A DNA stretch of 64,000 nt, from NCBI RefSeq assembly GCF_000002995.4, contig NW_025062477.1, forward strand, positions 12,816,696 through 12,880,695, read 5' to 3'. Of this stretch, positions 34,208 through 47,455 are shown one piece after another. The stretch's first letter is position 1. Every line of letters starts with the position of its first letter. The notes under the pieces are model-generated. The model saw nothing but the letters and a program-made list of their open reading frames with translations. It searched no databases and had not been told where the DNA came from. The translations under genes and the position numbers were made by a program. This DNA is from Brugia malayi (lineage: Eukaryota; Nematoda; Chromadorea; Rhabditida; Onchocercidae).

Positions 34208-36705
34208 TCATTCATAAGTTGGATTAGTTGATGGTAATTGATAAAGGTATTTCTTTGGTATGCTTTCATCATTGGTACGATTAAATTGTAAGCCACGTGC
34301 GCGTAAAATTTTCCCAACAAATAGTTCAATTTCAATTTGTTTCCTGAAATAAATTTAATTAAAAATAGTAATGAAATAGCATGCACAATTTTTTTTTAAT
34401 TTTTTTTGTCCTAATATACTATTATTAATGAATATGTATACGTATTATTTTTGTAAGTTTTGTTAGTGTAAAAAAAATTGTATGACAATACAGTTAATTT
34501 GTTGTTAACTAAAATTTATAAATAAATATAAATATTGATAAATTCTTTAAATTACTTTAATTCATGACACTTAAAAGATGTTGTAAATATCTTTTTTATC
34601 ATTTGATGAAATTAAAATAGATTGAAAAAAAAGTGATATAAGTATTGTAATTTTGATATAAATATAATATGAAAATGATATAGGTCTATAAATATATAAG
34701 CATTATAATTTTACAATATTATAAATTAAGTGAAAACTTACGCATCACGGAATTTATCATTCGGTAGAGCGCCTACACGTGGTAAAGCGTTCTTTTTGAC
34801 AGAAATTGTTAATGAATCACTGATTAGAGGAGAGGTAGAGGATGACGATGAGAAGTTAAAATTATTTGGTAACTTTTGCAATGAATGTGGTGAATAATAC
34901 TGTAATGAAACAATAAATGGTTTCTGTTCCAAAGGACGAGAATGATTGCAAATGCTAAATTTTGACCAATATACTTCACGTGGGTCAACTATTGGTGGCA
35001 TTAATATCGCATTGCTGTCAGGAATTGGTGGCAACTAAAGAAAAGAAAAAAGAGTAAAACAAAATGATTTATTTCAACAAATTATAAAAAAAAAAAGCTA
35101 AGAATTATATGGTGAATAAATTATAAAAAAGCAAAAGATTCCTTCTTTTTTAGTTTAAAAAAAAAAAAAAAAAAAGTTTTTCTCAGTTTTAACATTTCCT
35201 TCTTGTATAATTAAAGAATTCACTGAATGATTTTTTCTTGAAATATTTCTGAAATCTTTTTTAATTTTTAATCTAATTATTGATAAAAAATTCAATCATT
35301 TCAAAAATTTAAACTAACTGACAGAACAAATTGCTGATGTTAATGGTCCATGAAACATTGCTGGATGTAACCAATTTGGCCTTTTGTTAGCATTCAAAAT
35401 TTCATCAACAGCAGTTGCCATACGTTGAAGTAACTGAGTTCGTTGATTTGTACGATTTAATGATGGTTGCCATGGATCAACCAATGAAAAATATCTTTAA
35501 TACTTTTTTTTTTTTTTTGAGAAAATAAATGAAATTTAAAAATAATAAGAAAATCGAAAGATCTATTCTAATCTATTTCTTTTTTTTCTTAAATTATTTC
35601 ATTTAAAATTTGTGTATCTGTTGATAATAACTGGAAATTTTTTGTATGTGATTTCGAACGAAGTTTAAAAAGATTTGTTCATTTTAAATTAATACACAAA
35701 TTCGCAGGACGAATTCACTTGTGAGAAATAAAAATTTTTCTTAACAGAATAGAATTTAAATTTTGTTTTGAAAAAAAAAGTTTCATTTTTTTTTTTTTTT
35801 TTTTTTTTGCACATTTTTTGTTTGTTGGAAAATAATGAAAAATTTTAAAAAGAAGAAAAAAAAGAGACAAAAATTCAATGAATCATTTGATTTGATCAAA
35901 CAATTGCCAAATGGTATTTGGATGAATTCGAACATTCATTCACCGTGGGAATCACTAATCTTATCAAAAGCGAAACACTTCTGATAAGATTCAGAATCAG
36001 CTGATATTTTAGGAAAACTATTCTAAGTTTAAGAAGCAACTCAACAGATATCAGAAATGAATAATGCGATCGAATTGTTTTAATGTCTCAGCAATCGAAC
36101 AAAAATTGAGATTAAAAAGAGAGAAAGGTACTAATTTTACTCAAACATTTCGTTTTTTTGCACAGAAGATTTAGTAAATATATAAAACTTACAAGAAAAA
36201 ATTCCATCTATCAACAAAAATTATAAAATTATAATTAAATATGTTTGAACAGTTGTTGAAATTAAGAAACTCTTTTTTGCATGAAATATATATATATGAT
36301 TCAAAAAAATTAGCTGATCCAATTATGGCTAGCAAATTTAAACAACTTTTTGACTTTTCAATTACTATTAATTGTTAACACAAATTCAAATAATGAATTC
36401 AATTCAATTTCTTCAGCGATAAAATTAAGATAAAGCAAAAAGTAATTTATTTTTTAATTGTGAAACTTAAGATAGCTTTAATGCAAAAAGATTAGGATTT
36501 TTTTTTTTGAAATTTTTGAAATTCTTGAATTTCTTTGAAATTTTTGAAATTTTATTCCCAAAATTTTATTTTATTCTTTTTTTTCACACAAATTGATAAA
36601 AGTTTGCAGTTACCGTACTTCATATACAATACATGAAGGTCATGGATAGCGTCATCCACTTTTCGTTCTTCTTTTTCTTGCAACATTTCAATAAATAATA
36701 ATAAC
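34208..36705 (-). CDS. Unrecognised protein, four 3' exons (5' end not found)
   Basis: Minus-strand exons 36705-36619, 35494-35323, 35034-34742 and 34343-34208 join in phase and encode at least 228 residues ending in TGA. Codon content and amino-acid complexity are those of a real gene. Visible stretches include EKEERKVDDAIHDLHVLYMK, then VDPWQPSLNRTNQRTQLLQR, RPNWLHPAMFHGPL, PPIVDPREVYWSKF, a Ser-rich linker, and a C-terminal KILRARGLQF. There is no signal peptide or membrane span in this part, so a cytosolic or nuclear protein is likely. The first exon must lie upstream of 36705, unless the internal ATG at about 36684 is the start. The acceptor at 35495 (ATTAAAG) is weak. One arm of a long inverted repeat sits in its first visible intron. 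I do not recognise the family. Confidence 0.62.
35612..36065 (+). repeat. Long inverted repeat, left arm
   Basis: Pairs in inverted orientation with 40397-40882. The inner part, 35861-36062, matches the other arm with only two substitutions in 202 bp. The outer part, 35612-35860, is still alignable but clearly more diverged, with indels in A/T runs. It contains a 10-bp stem hairpin, AATCTTATCA with TGATAAGATT, at 35957-35991. It lies inside an intron of the unrecognised minus-strand gene. Confidence 0.92.
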
Positions 36706-39700
36706 CTAAGCAAATCAAAGGAAAAAAAAAGTTTATTTGTATTTGACAATCAAGAATTTTTCAAATAAAAAAGTTATTTACAGGTTAGGTTAATAAATTA
36801 TAACTCAAGAAATTTAATTTAATCAGAAGTATTCCTAAAATTTAGTGACATAATTAAATTTTAATTTTATGAATTGTATTTCCGATAAAATAACAATTAA
36901 AAGGTGCAAATAATTATTTTCGTAAGGTAACGTTAAGACCTAAGATCAATCAATAAGAAAAATTATTGTTTAAGAAGGAATAAAACAGTATTATCTATCA
37001 AATTAAAAATAGTAAGAAAAGTTGGGTCAATAATAACCGATAGAAAGAGCAGAGTTATTTCTTTTGCTTTTCATATTTTTGCACAACATATTGGCGCCAT
37101 ACTTATATTCGTTTTCATTTCATAACTTTTATTCCAATTATTTAATTTTATCAATGTAATTTTAGGAACTAATTATATGGTAATTACCTGAAAATTAAGC
37201 AATACTTGAAATTCAATTAGCAAAGAGGAGAATATTTTAATCGAAAAGTATTAAATACTGTTTTAACGTTAGTTTTTTTATCTGTTAAATTTTAATTGAT
37301 TATGTGGAATTATTTTCTCATAAATTGCCATTTTTATCCTAAACGCTTTCTTGTCATTACAAATGATTACAATGAAATTTCTATGATTTTTTTATATGAT
37401 TGGAAATATCATTAAATATTTGCCAGTAATTGGCAAATATTGGGAATTTCATGAAGTGAAGCCTCTTTTTTCTTCCTTCAAAAATTCCATTTTATTTTCT
37501 TGACAACTGCAAAGTTTAAAGAAATTTGTATTTAACACATTTACAGTTATATGATGAAGTCAAATGATCGTATCGTTCTGACAATTCATTATGCAAAATA
37601 ATAAGGTCAATTAGGTCATTATTATTGTCTATTATCACTGCTATTATCGTTATTATCAATGTTATTATTATTGCTACTATTATTATTTATGATTAATATC
37701 TATTATTACTATTATTATTATTAATCTTTTGTCTTCTCTTCTTCCGGCCTTCTTTTCTTTTGTTTTCTGTTTTTTAAATTGCAAAATTTTGTTCATTTCA
37801 TTTCGTTTTCTTTTTTCTATTTCCCATCTTCTTTTATTTGTTTATTTATTCTAAAATTCACATTTTAATTCATATTTATATAAATTAAAGAAAAAAAATT
37901 TCTTTATTTTCATATCTTAAAACAAGAAGCTTTTTGAAAGTTGAGCAGTAAGAAATTTAGAATGTTGAGACGAGATAGTTATACAAAAAATGCGATGAAG
38001 ATATCGGTGACGATGTCAACGATGATAAATACTAGATTGGATATATTTCAAAACATAAATAAAGCATTACTTAGTTTTATTGGTAATCTAAAGTTATTAT
38101 TTTAGTGGCAATATACAAATTAGAAATAAATAATGTGAATAAAATTGTAACTTATTCAGAATCATTCATTAAAAGCATTTTTCTATATAGTAGCAAATAA
38201 TTAAGATAATAATTAACTAATTAACTGAAGCATTGCTAATGATTAATTTTTGATCGCAAATAGTTCATTACTGTGATAATGAAAAGAAAATGATTGCATA
38301 TGCCTTTAGTCACTTATAATTATTTAAAATAATTTAATCATTAATTATTTGACGTTTAAATCAGTGAAAATCGACAATTAACTCTTTTATTCACTTAATC
38401 CTTATCACTTTTTATCATTTACTATTCGATTAGCTCCATGAAAATTGAATTATTTTACAAATTGAAGAAAAATATAAAGTATTTCCCTTGTTACTTTAAG
38501 ACTCTGATCTATAATTTTTTTTAATGATCCATTTATAATGTTTATGAAACAGAAATTTGAAATACAACTTTCTGTTTCCCTGAAGAATCCCAAAAATTAT
38601 TTTTTGATAAAAAGCTTCCAGAATTGTAAAAAAAACTTGATCTATAAAATAATAATTCATTTTTATTTCATTTTTTTTATTTTCTTGTAATATCTGGAGA
38701 ACTCTTGTCACGTTGAAAAAAAAAAAAGTGAATTTGAATGAATTAAGTTTAACATCTTTTGAGATTTTATGAATTTTTCATTTACTGTTAACTTATACAG
38801 ATAAATTTGATTTTGAAGAAATGATCATGAAATTCTTTTCATTCTAATTATACTAAGTAAAAAAAAATTATTTATTAGATAAAAAGAATTAATAATCTCT
38901 GACTAATTGTATTTCATATCAATAACTCATTACGTATTTTCTATAAAGTTTAATAACTTATAGCAGATTATAGTAGAGCAAATAGAATATTGAAATTTGC
39001 CATAATAATATTCCAAGAAAATAACTCTTAGATTATTAGTCAGCAAAAAATGACATATTTTCGAAATTTTTTGAAAATAAATTTCCGTTTTAGATGTGAT
39101 TTTATATTGAGATGACACCGTTGCCAGTAGTTTACATTTCTATCTAATGCTTTTATCTTTTAATATTAGCATTTCTCATAGTGTGAAAACTATTTAAAGT
39201 ATTGTTAATCTTATTTTAATGTATTTCTAAAACAGAAATAGTCTTTCAATTCCACCATCTGATACTAAATTTTTAAGATCTTTTGATAATTTTTAAGTTG
39301 ATATTATATTATGAGAGATTTTTATAGAAGAAGTACAAAATAGGTTAAAAACAGGAGGAGAAAGAGAGAGAGAGAGAGAGAGAGAAAAAAAAAAGAATTA
39401 TAAAAAAATTTTTTCAATCTTTTTTTGTTTTTGTTTTCATCAATGAAATCAATTCACTGATAACATCCTATCTTTCTTTTCTACCGTACAAAAACGATAA
39501 TACACCATTAGATTGCTTTGAAATATTTCATATATCAGAGATCCTTTAAAGAATTATATTCACATCCGATTAGAGTTAAAAAATTGCAATCAAAATTTGA
39601 AAAAAAAAAAAAAGAATAATTCGTGGGTTTTCGTGTTTCTGTTTAGTACGCTTACTTAAATAGATGAAAGTACAATTGTATTTTTCTTCCATCTCTGATA

Positions 39701-40396
39701 TATTTACATTTCCTTCCTAAATATTATTACTTCTTTTGATGTTATCATAACTTAAATTATGATAAAGCTGTGATAATGAAATGTTGATGTTTATTGTTGA
39801 TTTCTATTTGTATTATTTTGTGGTTTCAAAGAATTATCATATTTTTTAATTGCTATATTGTGATAATATTGTATACTTTTACTGTTAAAACTCCTTAATA
39901 TTTTATTAATAGACAAGTCTTAAGATTACTTGTAGAAAATTTTAATATAATTGTAAACTTACAATTCACTACTTTACTATGTCAATCATTTCATTACTTG
40001 TAATTATTTTCATAGCACAAACTTCAAATCAGTATAATTTATATTACTATTTAACGCAAATGATAATTACATTACATTTTGCACTTTAATAGTATTATCT
40101 AAAATCTCCTAAAAATTTAAACAAATTAAACTGAGGAGAATAGAGTGATAAAGAATTACTTTCTTTTATATTTGTTCAAATATTTCACATATATTCATGA
40201 AATCTTTTCTTATTTACTCAAATATTTCACATTTGAGTAAATCAATAAATCATTACCTTTCTATTTTTTCAATTTAAGTTTTTCAATTGTTGGAACATCA
40301 GAATAAAATTTTCTAAATCTGCCTAATAAATTATATATATTAAAGCTTTTATTCCACTGAAAACACCTTTGATGCTAAGTATTTGATTTAAATGAT
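36706..40396. other. Region between inverted repeat arms
   Basis: May contain the 5' exon or promoter of the minus-strand gene. Seen here: a perfect 11-bp inverted repeat with a 5-base loop at 37415-37441 (AATATTTGCCA and TGGCAAATATT), an ATT trinucleotide run near 37618-37720, a (GA)n tract at about 39361-39385, and another perfect 11-bp hairpin at 40213-40241 (TTTACTCAAAT and ATTTGAGTAAA). No transposase or other long reading frame is present. Confidence 0.5.
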
Positions 40397-40882
40397 ATTA
40401 TTCATTTCTGATATCTGTTGAATTGCTTCTTAAACTTAGAATAGTTTTCCTAAAATATCAGCTGATTCTGAATCTTATCAGAAGTGTTTCACTTTTGATA
40501 AGATTAGTGATTCCCACGGTGAATGAATGTTCGAATTCATCCAAATACCATTTGGCAATTGTTTGATCAAATCAAATGATTCATTGAATTTTTGTCTCTT
40601 TTTTCTTCTATTTAAAAATTTTTATTATTTTCCAAGAAACAAAAAATCTGCAAAATTTGGCGAATTGCTCAAAAAAAAAAATCAAAATTTTAGTTCCTTT
40701 TTGTTAAATTTCGAAAATTTTCAGTTCTCACAACTTTACGAGTGAGTTCGTCCTGTGAATTCGCATACAAACATTTTCTTCCTTCATAATTTTTTTTTAT
40801 TAATTCGAAATAAACAAAACTTTTAAATTTCGTTCAAAATCACATTCAAATTTTTCACACACTTATAATACAACAGATAAAC
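40397..40882 (-). repeat. Long inverted repeat, right arm
   Basis: Reverse complement of 35612-36065. The inner end, 40400-40601, is nearly identical to the left arm. The outer end (towards 40882) is recognisable by shared words around GTTCGTCCTGTGAATTCG and AACAGATAAAC but is diverged. An open frame at 40527-40745 lies within the arm and is not considered a gene. Confidence 0.92.
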
Positions 40883-42953
40883 AAATAAATATTAAATAAC
40901 TTGAAAGAAAACAAAAAAATTAAACAAAAGGGATAACTTTAAAAATTAACCCGCAAAAGAATAAGTTTTGTTCCTTTTTTCTACTTTTTTTTTTCTTTGA
41001 AGTTCATTTCTTTCTATAATAAAAAAAAGGACAATCAATAATCAATAACACGAAAATAAAATAGTGAAAATTGTTGAAAAAGGAAAAATATCACATTTGA
41101 TGAGATCTCATTTCTAAGACGATCGATAAATTTTTTACAACATCGAGGAAAAAAGAAGGATGTGAGGAATGTTATTGAGGTAACTTTGTCATTTGTTTTG
41201 TTTTAGTAACAGTATTTTTTGTAAACTATTGATAATATATCAGTAAGGCAATGTTACTGCTTAAGTTAAAGTAAAAAAGTAGCATTATCATAAACTATAA
41301 AGAAGACTAACTGATAGTAATGATAAATAGTTAGTGATCAATCTTGTTATTACAAAAGAGCTGATTAAATGATCACTAAATTAATTGTTTTTGGTATTTT
41401 TGTGTTTTGACTACTTCTAAAAGAATAGTAAATTTATCGTCTTTCTGTTAATGAAATTTCACTGAAGAAGACAAATCACTGTAATTTTTTGATAATTTCA
41501 TTATTTCACTATTTTTTTCACTAATTTCACTATTTGATAATTTCGTAATTAATTAAATATTTCTCATTTCTCGCAAAGGTTTTAATTATAACTGTAATTT
41601 AAATAAAATTCCCTCATTATCTAATTCTGTAAAAAATTAAAATTTCAAAGTTACCATTTCCAATAAAAGAAAGAAACAAAAAAGAAAGAAATGACATAAA
41701 CAATATTTCTCATTTGTATCTCATTTGTTCATTAATTTTTCTATAATTCTCCTTTTAAAGTTTTTTATTTCGAGGTAGTTATCAAATTTGTAATGATATT
41801 ATTTATCACTTATGCAGGATCTATCATCATTTATTACAACCAAAAATTTTTTAAGTTTACAAAAAAATTTAATTTCATTTGGTTTGATTTTCAAAAGAAA
41901 GGATGAATTAAACAGAAAAAATCCAGAAAGTTCATTTTTTTTGTAAGTATACTTTTAATTTGAAATAATTAAACCTTTCTTGAATCTTCAATATACAATA
42001 ATACAAGAATAAATAACTGAATAAATATATAAAGTAAGTAAGTAAGTAAGATTTAAATATTGCTATCTTCCTATAAGTTATATTTTATTTATTATCAAAA
42101 AATAACAGTGATAATAATAATGATTAATAAATAAAATACATGATTGACTTATCATTTTTATTTTATCACTGTTTATTTGATTTTTAAAATAATTTTTGAT
42201 TAATTTGGAAGCAAAATAAAAAAATGGAAAAAGGGTAAAGGATAAAATAATTATTTTTTACATTAATAAAATTTTAAATTAGCGGAAAAAATCAGTAAAT
42301 AAAACATCGACTATTTTATTAAAAACCAATAAAACTGAAACTTCGTTGGTAGTAGAATATACCCTGAAATGATATTAACAAATAAATTAATTTGTTTATT
42401 GTTTGTTTGTTTCTTTTTTTTAACAACTTATGAATTATATTAAAAAGAATGGACAAACTGAAAGATTTCCTATTATTGTTTATAAAAAAAATCAGAAAAA
42501 AAATTTGAAGCTCAAGAGTAAAAAAAAAAAAAAATCTCTATTTTCTTTTTTGCTTCTATTTTCTATCTAATAATAAAAACTGTTCTCAACAATGAAATTA
42601 ATTGAACTTAAAAAACAAAAAAAAAAAAAAAAAAAAGTAAAACCCAAGCTAACTTTTAGAAAAATTAACTGACTATATTTTATCTTAGTGCTAATCAATC
42701 AATTAGTAAATCAATCGATATGACTTTATCCCTATGGCATTAAACACTTAATCAAATATTCGATTAGTAATTGATAACTTTTACATTAAAAAAAATTATA
42801 TAACAAAGTTACAAGTTACAAGCATTTTTTTTTCCTTACTTAAAAATAATAAGTAAATTATAATAAGATAATATTATCAATACTTAAAATTGAAGTAGAA
42901 CGAGTAGGAGAGGAGGAGAGAGACTGTAAACAAACAAATAATAATTAAGAAAT
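40883..42953. other. Intergenic, nothing coding recognised
   Basis: AT-rich unique DNA upstream of the inverted repeat and downstream of the RGM stop codon. It holds a GTAA tetranucleotide run near 42032-42050, several A-runs and a GA-rich patch near 42900-42924. No supported feature. Confidence 0.45.
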
Positions 42954-45900
42954 TTAGAAAATGTTAAATGTAAAAAGTACGATTAGCATAGGTATTACTA
43001 ATTCATTGATACTACTGTATCGCTGCTGTAGCTTAATTGAACCGGATATTTGTTCGGAATGAATAACGGAAGATTGTCGAATACATTGTTTCCATTTATA
43101 GCCAGCTTTTGAATCATACAAAGTTAAATTCTGCCTACCCGTAAAATAATGATGCATATAGGGTGAAAATAAATCGATGATATCATCTTGTGCATCAATA
43201 ATTTGCGCAATAAACATTTCATCGCCACTAATTAAAAAATCAAATACGCATGCATCAAAAAATGCATCTGTTACATTAGCATGTTTGCATCGTTCTGTAA
43301 ATTAACTTTGTTTTTTTTTTTAAATGAAATTTGTCAGTGAAAATTAAAAAATTTTGCAATAATTCATTTTAATTAATTTTTTGTAAAGAAAAAAATATTT
43401 TAAAAATTTAAAAGATATGCAACAATTAAAAGTATGAATTATCGATTAGTTTTTTTTTTTTTTCCTTTTGTTTTGTTTAATTATATTCTAATGTAAATTA
43501 TTTAATTATTCCAATGTAAATCAATATAGTTATTAAAAATGATGGTATGAATCATTAGATTTGAATGTTAAAAATTCAAATAATTTTATATTTAATTAGT
43601 TGGAAGTGTTAGAGTATCAGTTTTTGTTTAACTAATTGAGTTGAATTGTCACACCAGCGAAAATTTAATTAAAAAATTATTTTTTATTCGTTTATTTTTA
43701 TAAAATCACAATTACTCACCAATTGCAATTTTAAGAGGTATTTTTATCCGAACTCCATGACATCTGGTAAATGAAATAGGATTTGCTAATGCTTCCTCAA
43801 TTTTTACCGTTTCACTACGACTACAACCTGATGTACAAATATCAAATTCATTATCGGTTTGCTCCTGAAATAAGTAATTCCATCATTCAATTGTTTCAAA
43901 AAAAGAAAAACTTTTTATCTGTATGATTCTAAAAGATTTTTTAATATTTGGGATAAATAATGAATACGAATTTTCGAAGAATAAAGTTTTAAATTGATAT
44001 AAAATTACATAAGTGGAATTATTGATTGCAAAAAGTTTCATAGTATAAAAAAGAGTGAAAAATGTTTATAATTAATTGAGTAAAGCTACAGGAGGGAAAG
44101 TTAAAAATGATTGAAAATCGAATTTGTGTAGCAAAAAAAAAAAAAAGGCAAACAGCTATTTTATTAGAAATTAATAAATCTGAAATGTCTACGTATATTA
44201 ATATTGTCGACATTCATGTTTAATTATAAATAGATTTGTTTAATTTGCTGTTTGTTTCTCTTCAAAAAAGACGAAAATAATTTGTTTATTACTTCATGAA
44301 AATTAAAGATTTTTTAAAAAAATAAAGGAAAGTATTTATTAGAATGAATTATTTTTAGACGATTATAGGACGATAATTTGTGATTACTATGTAAAATGAC
44401 TTTTCTTTTTTAAATTAAAAGTAAGTAAATACCTGCACTATTCGTTCTGGTATCCTTAAAGCAACCGATAAATATATGCCATGTCGTCGAATATAAATTA
44501 TTGTTGCTAAATAACGTAATATAATTTCAACATGTGTTTGATTTGTGTTTGATTTAATTTCAACTGCTTTCCGTCCTGAATTACCAACAAATCTGCTACC
44601 ATCCGTAAATGAATTAGGTAATTGCTCATCATCTGACCCTGCTTCATATTGTTTACGTGTTGTGCAACGGTTATTTTCTTTTATAATTACAGTAACCTGA
44701 AAAATGACTCTGAAATTTTGTCTCTTAATTGAATACTATTTTAATAAAAGTTTCACTAACATAATAACTTCAAAAAAAAAGGAACATATACTTTACTTTA
44801 ATTATTTTAGTACCAATTTTAATTTCATATCTAACTATCTATATGTAAGCATTTCATACTTTATAACACATATTTATATGTCATATAGTATCAAATTGAT
44901 TTTTTTTTTGACAAGTTTTTAGAAATTAATTAATTAATATAAGTATAGCAATTTTGTGCGTTATTTTTTTTTTCTTTTGTATAATATTTATTATATATAT
45001 CGAAATATAACGATACACTTAAGTAATGTATTTTTATGGCTATGGAATAGTACTAATTATTTAAGTAAGGCAATACAATCACTATTTATACAGTATTTAT
45101 AATATTGAAGTGTAATTAAATTTTCTTCAGTGTGTTATTTTAAATAAAAATTCATCCATAATTTCTTTTCTTTAAGGAAAAATCTAACTTTCTATTGTTT
45201 ATTTTAATTATTGAATGATTAAAATGTGATAATTTTTTTTTTTAATTCGAATGAATTTTTTGAATTGTAAATTATATACCTTAGAAACAGCAGTGGTACC
45301 ACTCGCGACAAACGAGTGAGTAATTTGTATTAATAAATGTTTGTTATTTATTAATGGATAAGCACCATTACGAGCACATGTTTCAAAATGACCATTTAGT
45401 GTGCGCAAATGTCGTGATCCAAAAAGTCCACAGTAACGTTGTATTACATGAGGAGCACTATCAGTCGGAAATGCACATCTTAAATCGTGAATGTTTAAGT
45501 GATTTGTATGATTTTTGCAAAACATTCAACTGTAAAATGAAGCGCAAATGTTACAATCCAATGAATTCTGCTTATCTATTGCAGCATTTACTCATCTTTT
45601 AATTTAGTTTTTAGATAATAGTAGCATTCAAGTCAGTTAATTAATCATTAATTGAACCAAAGAAAATAGTAATAAAATTTCAAAATATAAATTGAATAAT
45701 TAAGTTGATTTAAATTAACGTACGAAACAGTTTAACATGTTAAAATTATTCTAGATTTATTGATTTGTTCGTTTTGCTTTTTGTTTTAATTTAAAATTTA
45801 TAATATTTTCAATTTTTAAGAGTGCAGAAAAATGCTAATCACCCGATAGGTACATAATTACTGGGTTTCATCGCTTCCGGGAATGAATTACAGGAAAATT

Positions 45901-47455
45901 CACGACGTTGTCGATGAAGCAAAGTTTGCAATGTGTGATATTTGAGATTGCCGCGACATGTGCGATTTGTTTCGCTCAAGCAGTAAATATAATCAGTTAT
46001 TATCTATAATCAAATAAAAAATGAAAAAAAAAAAGTGGTAGATAAATTAAAACAAATACGTTTTTCTTTTTTAAATAAACAATTTCGATCCTTCATCTTA
46101 GTATTTTTTTGAGTTTTTGTAAGCAATTAATTAATTAATCTTATGTTTGATGTTAGAATTTTTTGATTATTCTAATGGTAAGCTTACAGAATGTATTCCT
46201 ACATGCTTACAAAATACAATAAACAATAACGAACGGAAAATAAAAAAGGGAGAGAAACAATGATATTATCTCTTATTTTCATAATATGATTTAAAAACAA
46301 ATTAAAATCAAGAATTTTTAATTTAAAAACTGGAATTTCCTTTTTATCTTTTCCTTAATTTATGAAGAAAAATTGTAGATAATAATTAATTATACTTACA
46401 ACTAACGTGAAATTTTTTTATAATTAATTATACTTACAACGTGAAATTTTTAAAGCATATAAAATTCAGTATCTAATATACCTAAAATGTGATAAAGCAA
46501 CATTTACTAAATGAAACATTCAAAGCTAAAGGCTAAATATTATTAATGAACTGGAAGAAAAAAGGTTGAAAGAGGCGAAAGATTACACTAAAGTGAATAA
46601 CATTCAAAAAATTCATATATTATTTTCAAGTTTATTATTTTTCTCCTACTTGTTGAATCTTTAATTTCTAAAATTTTAAATTTTATTTTTTCCAAAAAAA
46701 AAACTGTCATTTGGTGACTAAGTAAATTAATTTTATCATAAATAATCTTATTTCAATGAATATAGATTTGATTAATTTAAACTTGTTATCTTAGTCTGAA
46801 ATTTATGAGGACAGTGTTATATTTCCTTAATTTCGTTTGATAATCAATAAAATATTCTCACCAAATAATCAAAAATGGAAAATAGCATATGAAAAAATTT
46901 TTTTAATTATATTACCTGACAATAAGGCGCATTCATACCAATAAGAATGCCACCTTCATCTAATCGTTCTGAATAGATATCAGCGCAATAATCAACCATA
47001 CAACTGTTTCCTAAAATTTATTGAATTAATTAATTTGGAAATTAACAATTAATTGACTAATTAATTATACAGTTCCATTGACTAGAAGTATTTTATCAGC
47101 CAATTTCGAAAACAAAAATTTTTCATCATTCATCTCTGATAATATTGCAAATTTTCATTAAAATCATTTCGGTATTGCTCATATCCGATAAGTTTTCATA
47201 ACTACAAGAAAATGATAACAAATTAGAAAATGTAAATATCAGTCATAACTTTTTCATTATTCATTATACAATTTTGTGAGAAAATTGTACTTGGATTGGA
47301 TTTTCATAGCACATAGAATTATTATTATATATTTTCAATTTTAAATTTTGAAAACGAAAATAAAAGTTAAAAAAAAAAAAGATACCGTAACGAAATATAG
47401 CAGTTTGTAGTATAGCTATTATAAATGATAATAATTTATGGAAGTCAGTGTTCAT
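42954..47455 (-). CDS. drag-1: Repulsive guidance molecule (RGM/DRAG-1 type BMP co-receptor), 7 exons
   Basis: RGM proteins are GPI-anchored BMP co-receptors. Minus-strand exons 47455-47386, 47010-46916, 46003-45843, 45478-45280, 44696-44433, 43864-43720 and 43294-42954 join in phase to 424 residues, a normal RGM length. The order of elements fits the family: signal peptide (MNTDFHKLLSFIIAIL), a Cys-rich N-terminal part (NRTCRGNLKYHTL), then the partial von Willebrand D domain with CGLFGSRHLRTLNGHFETC (about 120-138), the CTSGCS segment, and FFDACVFDFLISGDEMF, which is highly characteristic. It ends in a hydrophobic GPI-signal tail (last 18 residues). I see no RGD. The autocatalytic GDPH site of vertebrate RGMs reads GSRH here. 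The closest named relative is C. elegans drag-1; orthology is inferred from family and not tested. Confidence 0.93.
46381..46452. repeat. Short tandem duplication in RGM intron 2
   Basis: TAATTAATTATACTTACAAC followed by GTGAAATTTTT occurs twice about 40 bp apart, the first copy with four extra bases (CTAA). It lies between RGM exons 2 and 3. Confidence 0.75.

Noticed and set aside
36065..40397. DNA transposon with long terminal inverted repeats
   Set aside because: The arms fit the layout, but no transposase-like frame is present between them, and arm divergence is graded, which does not fit one simple insertion.
40527..40745. 72-codon open frame
   Set aside because: Lies wholly in the right inverted repeat arm; the frame is not kept in the other arm.
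45354..45602. 82-codon plus-strand open frame
   Set aside because: Antisense to RGM exon 4.
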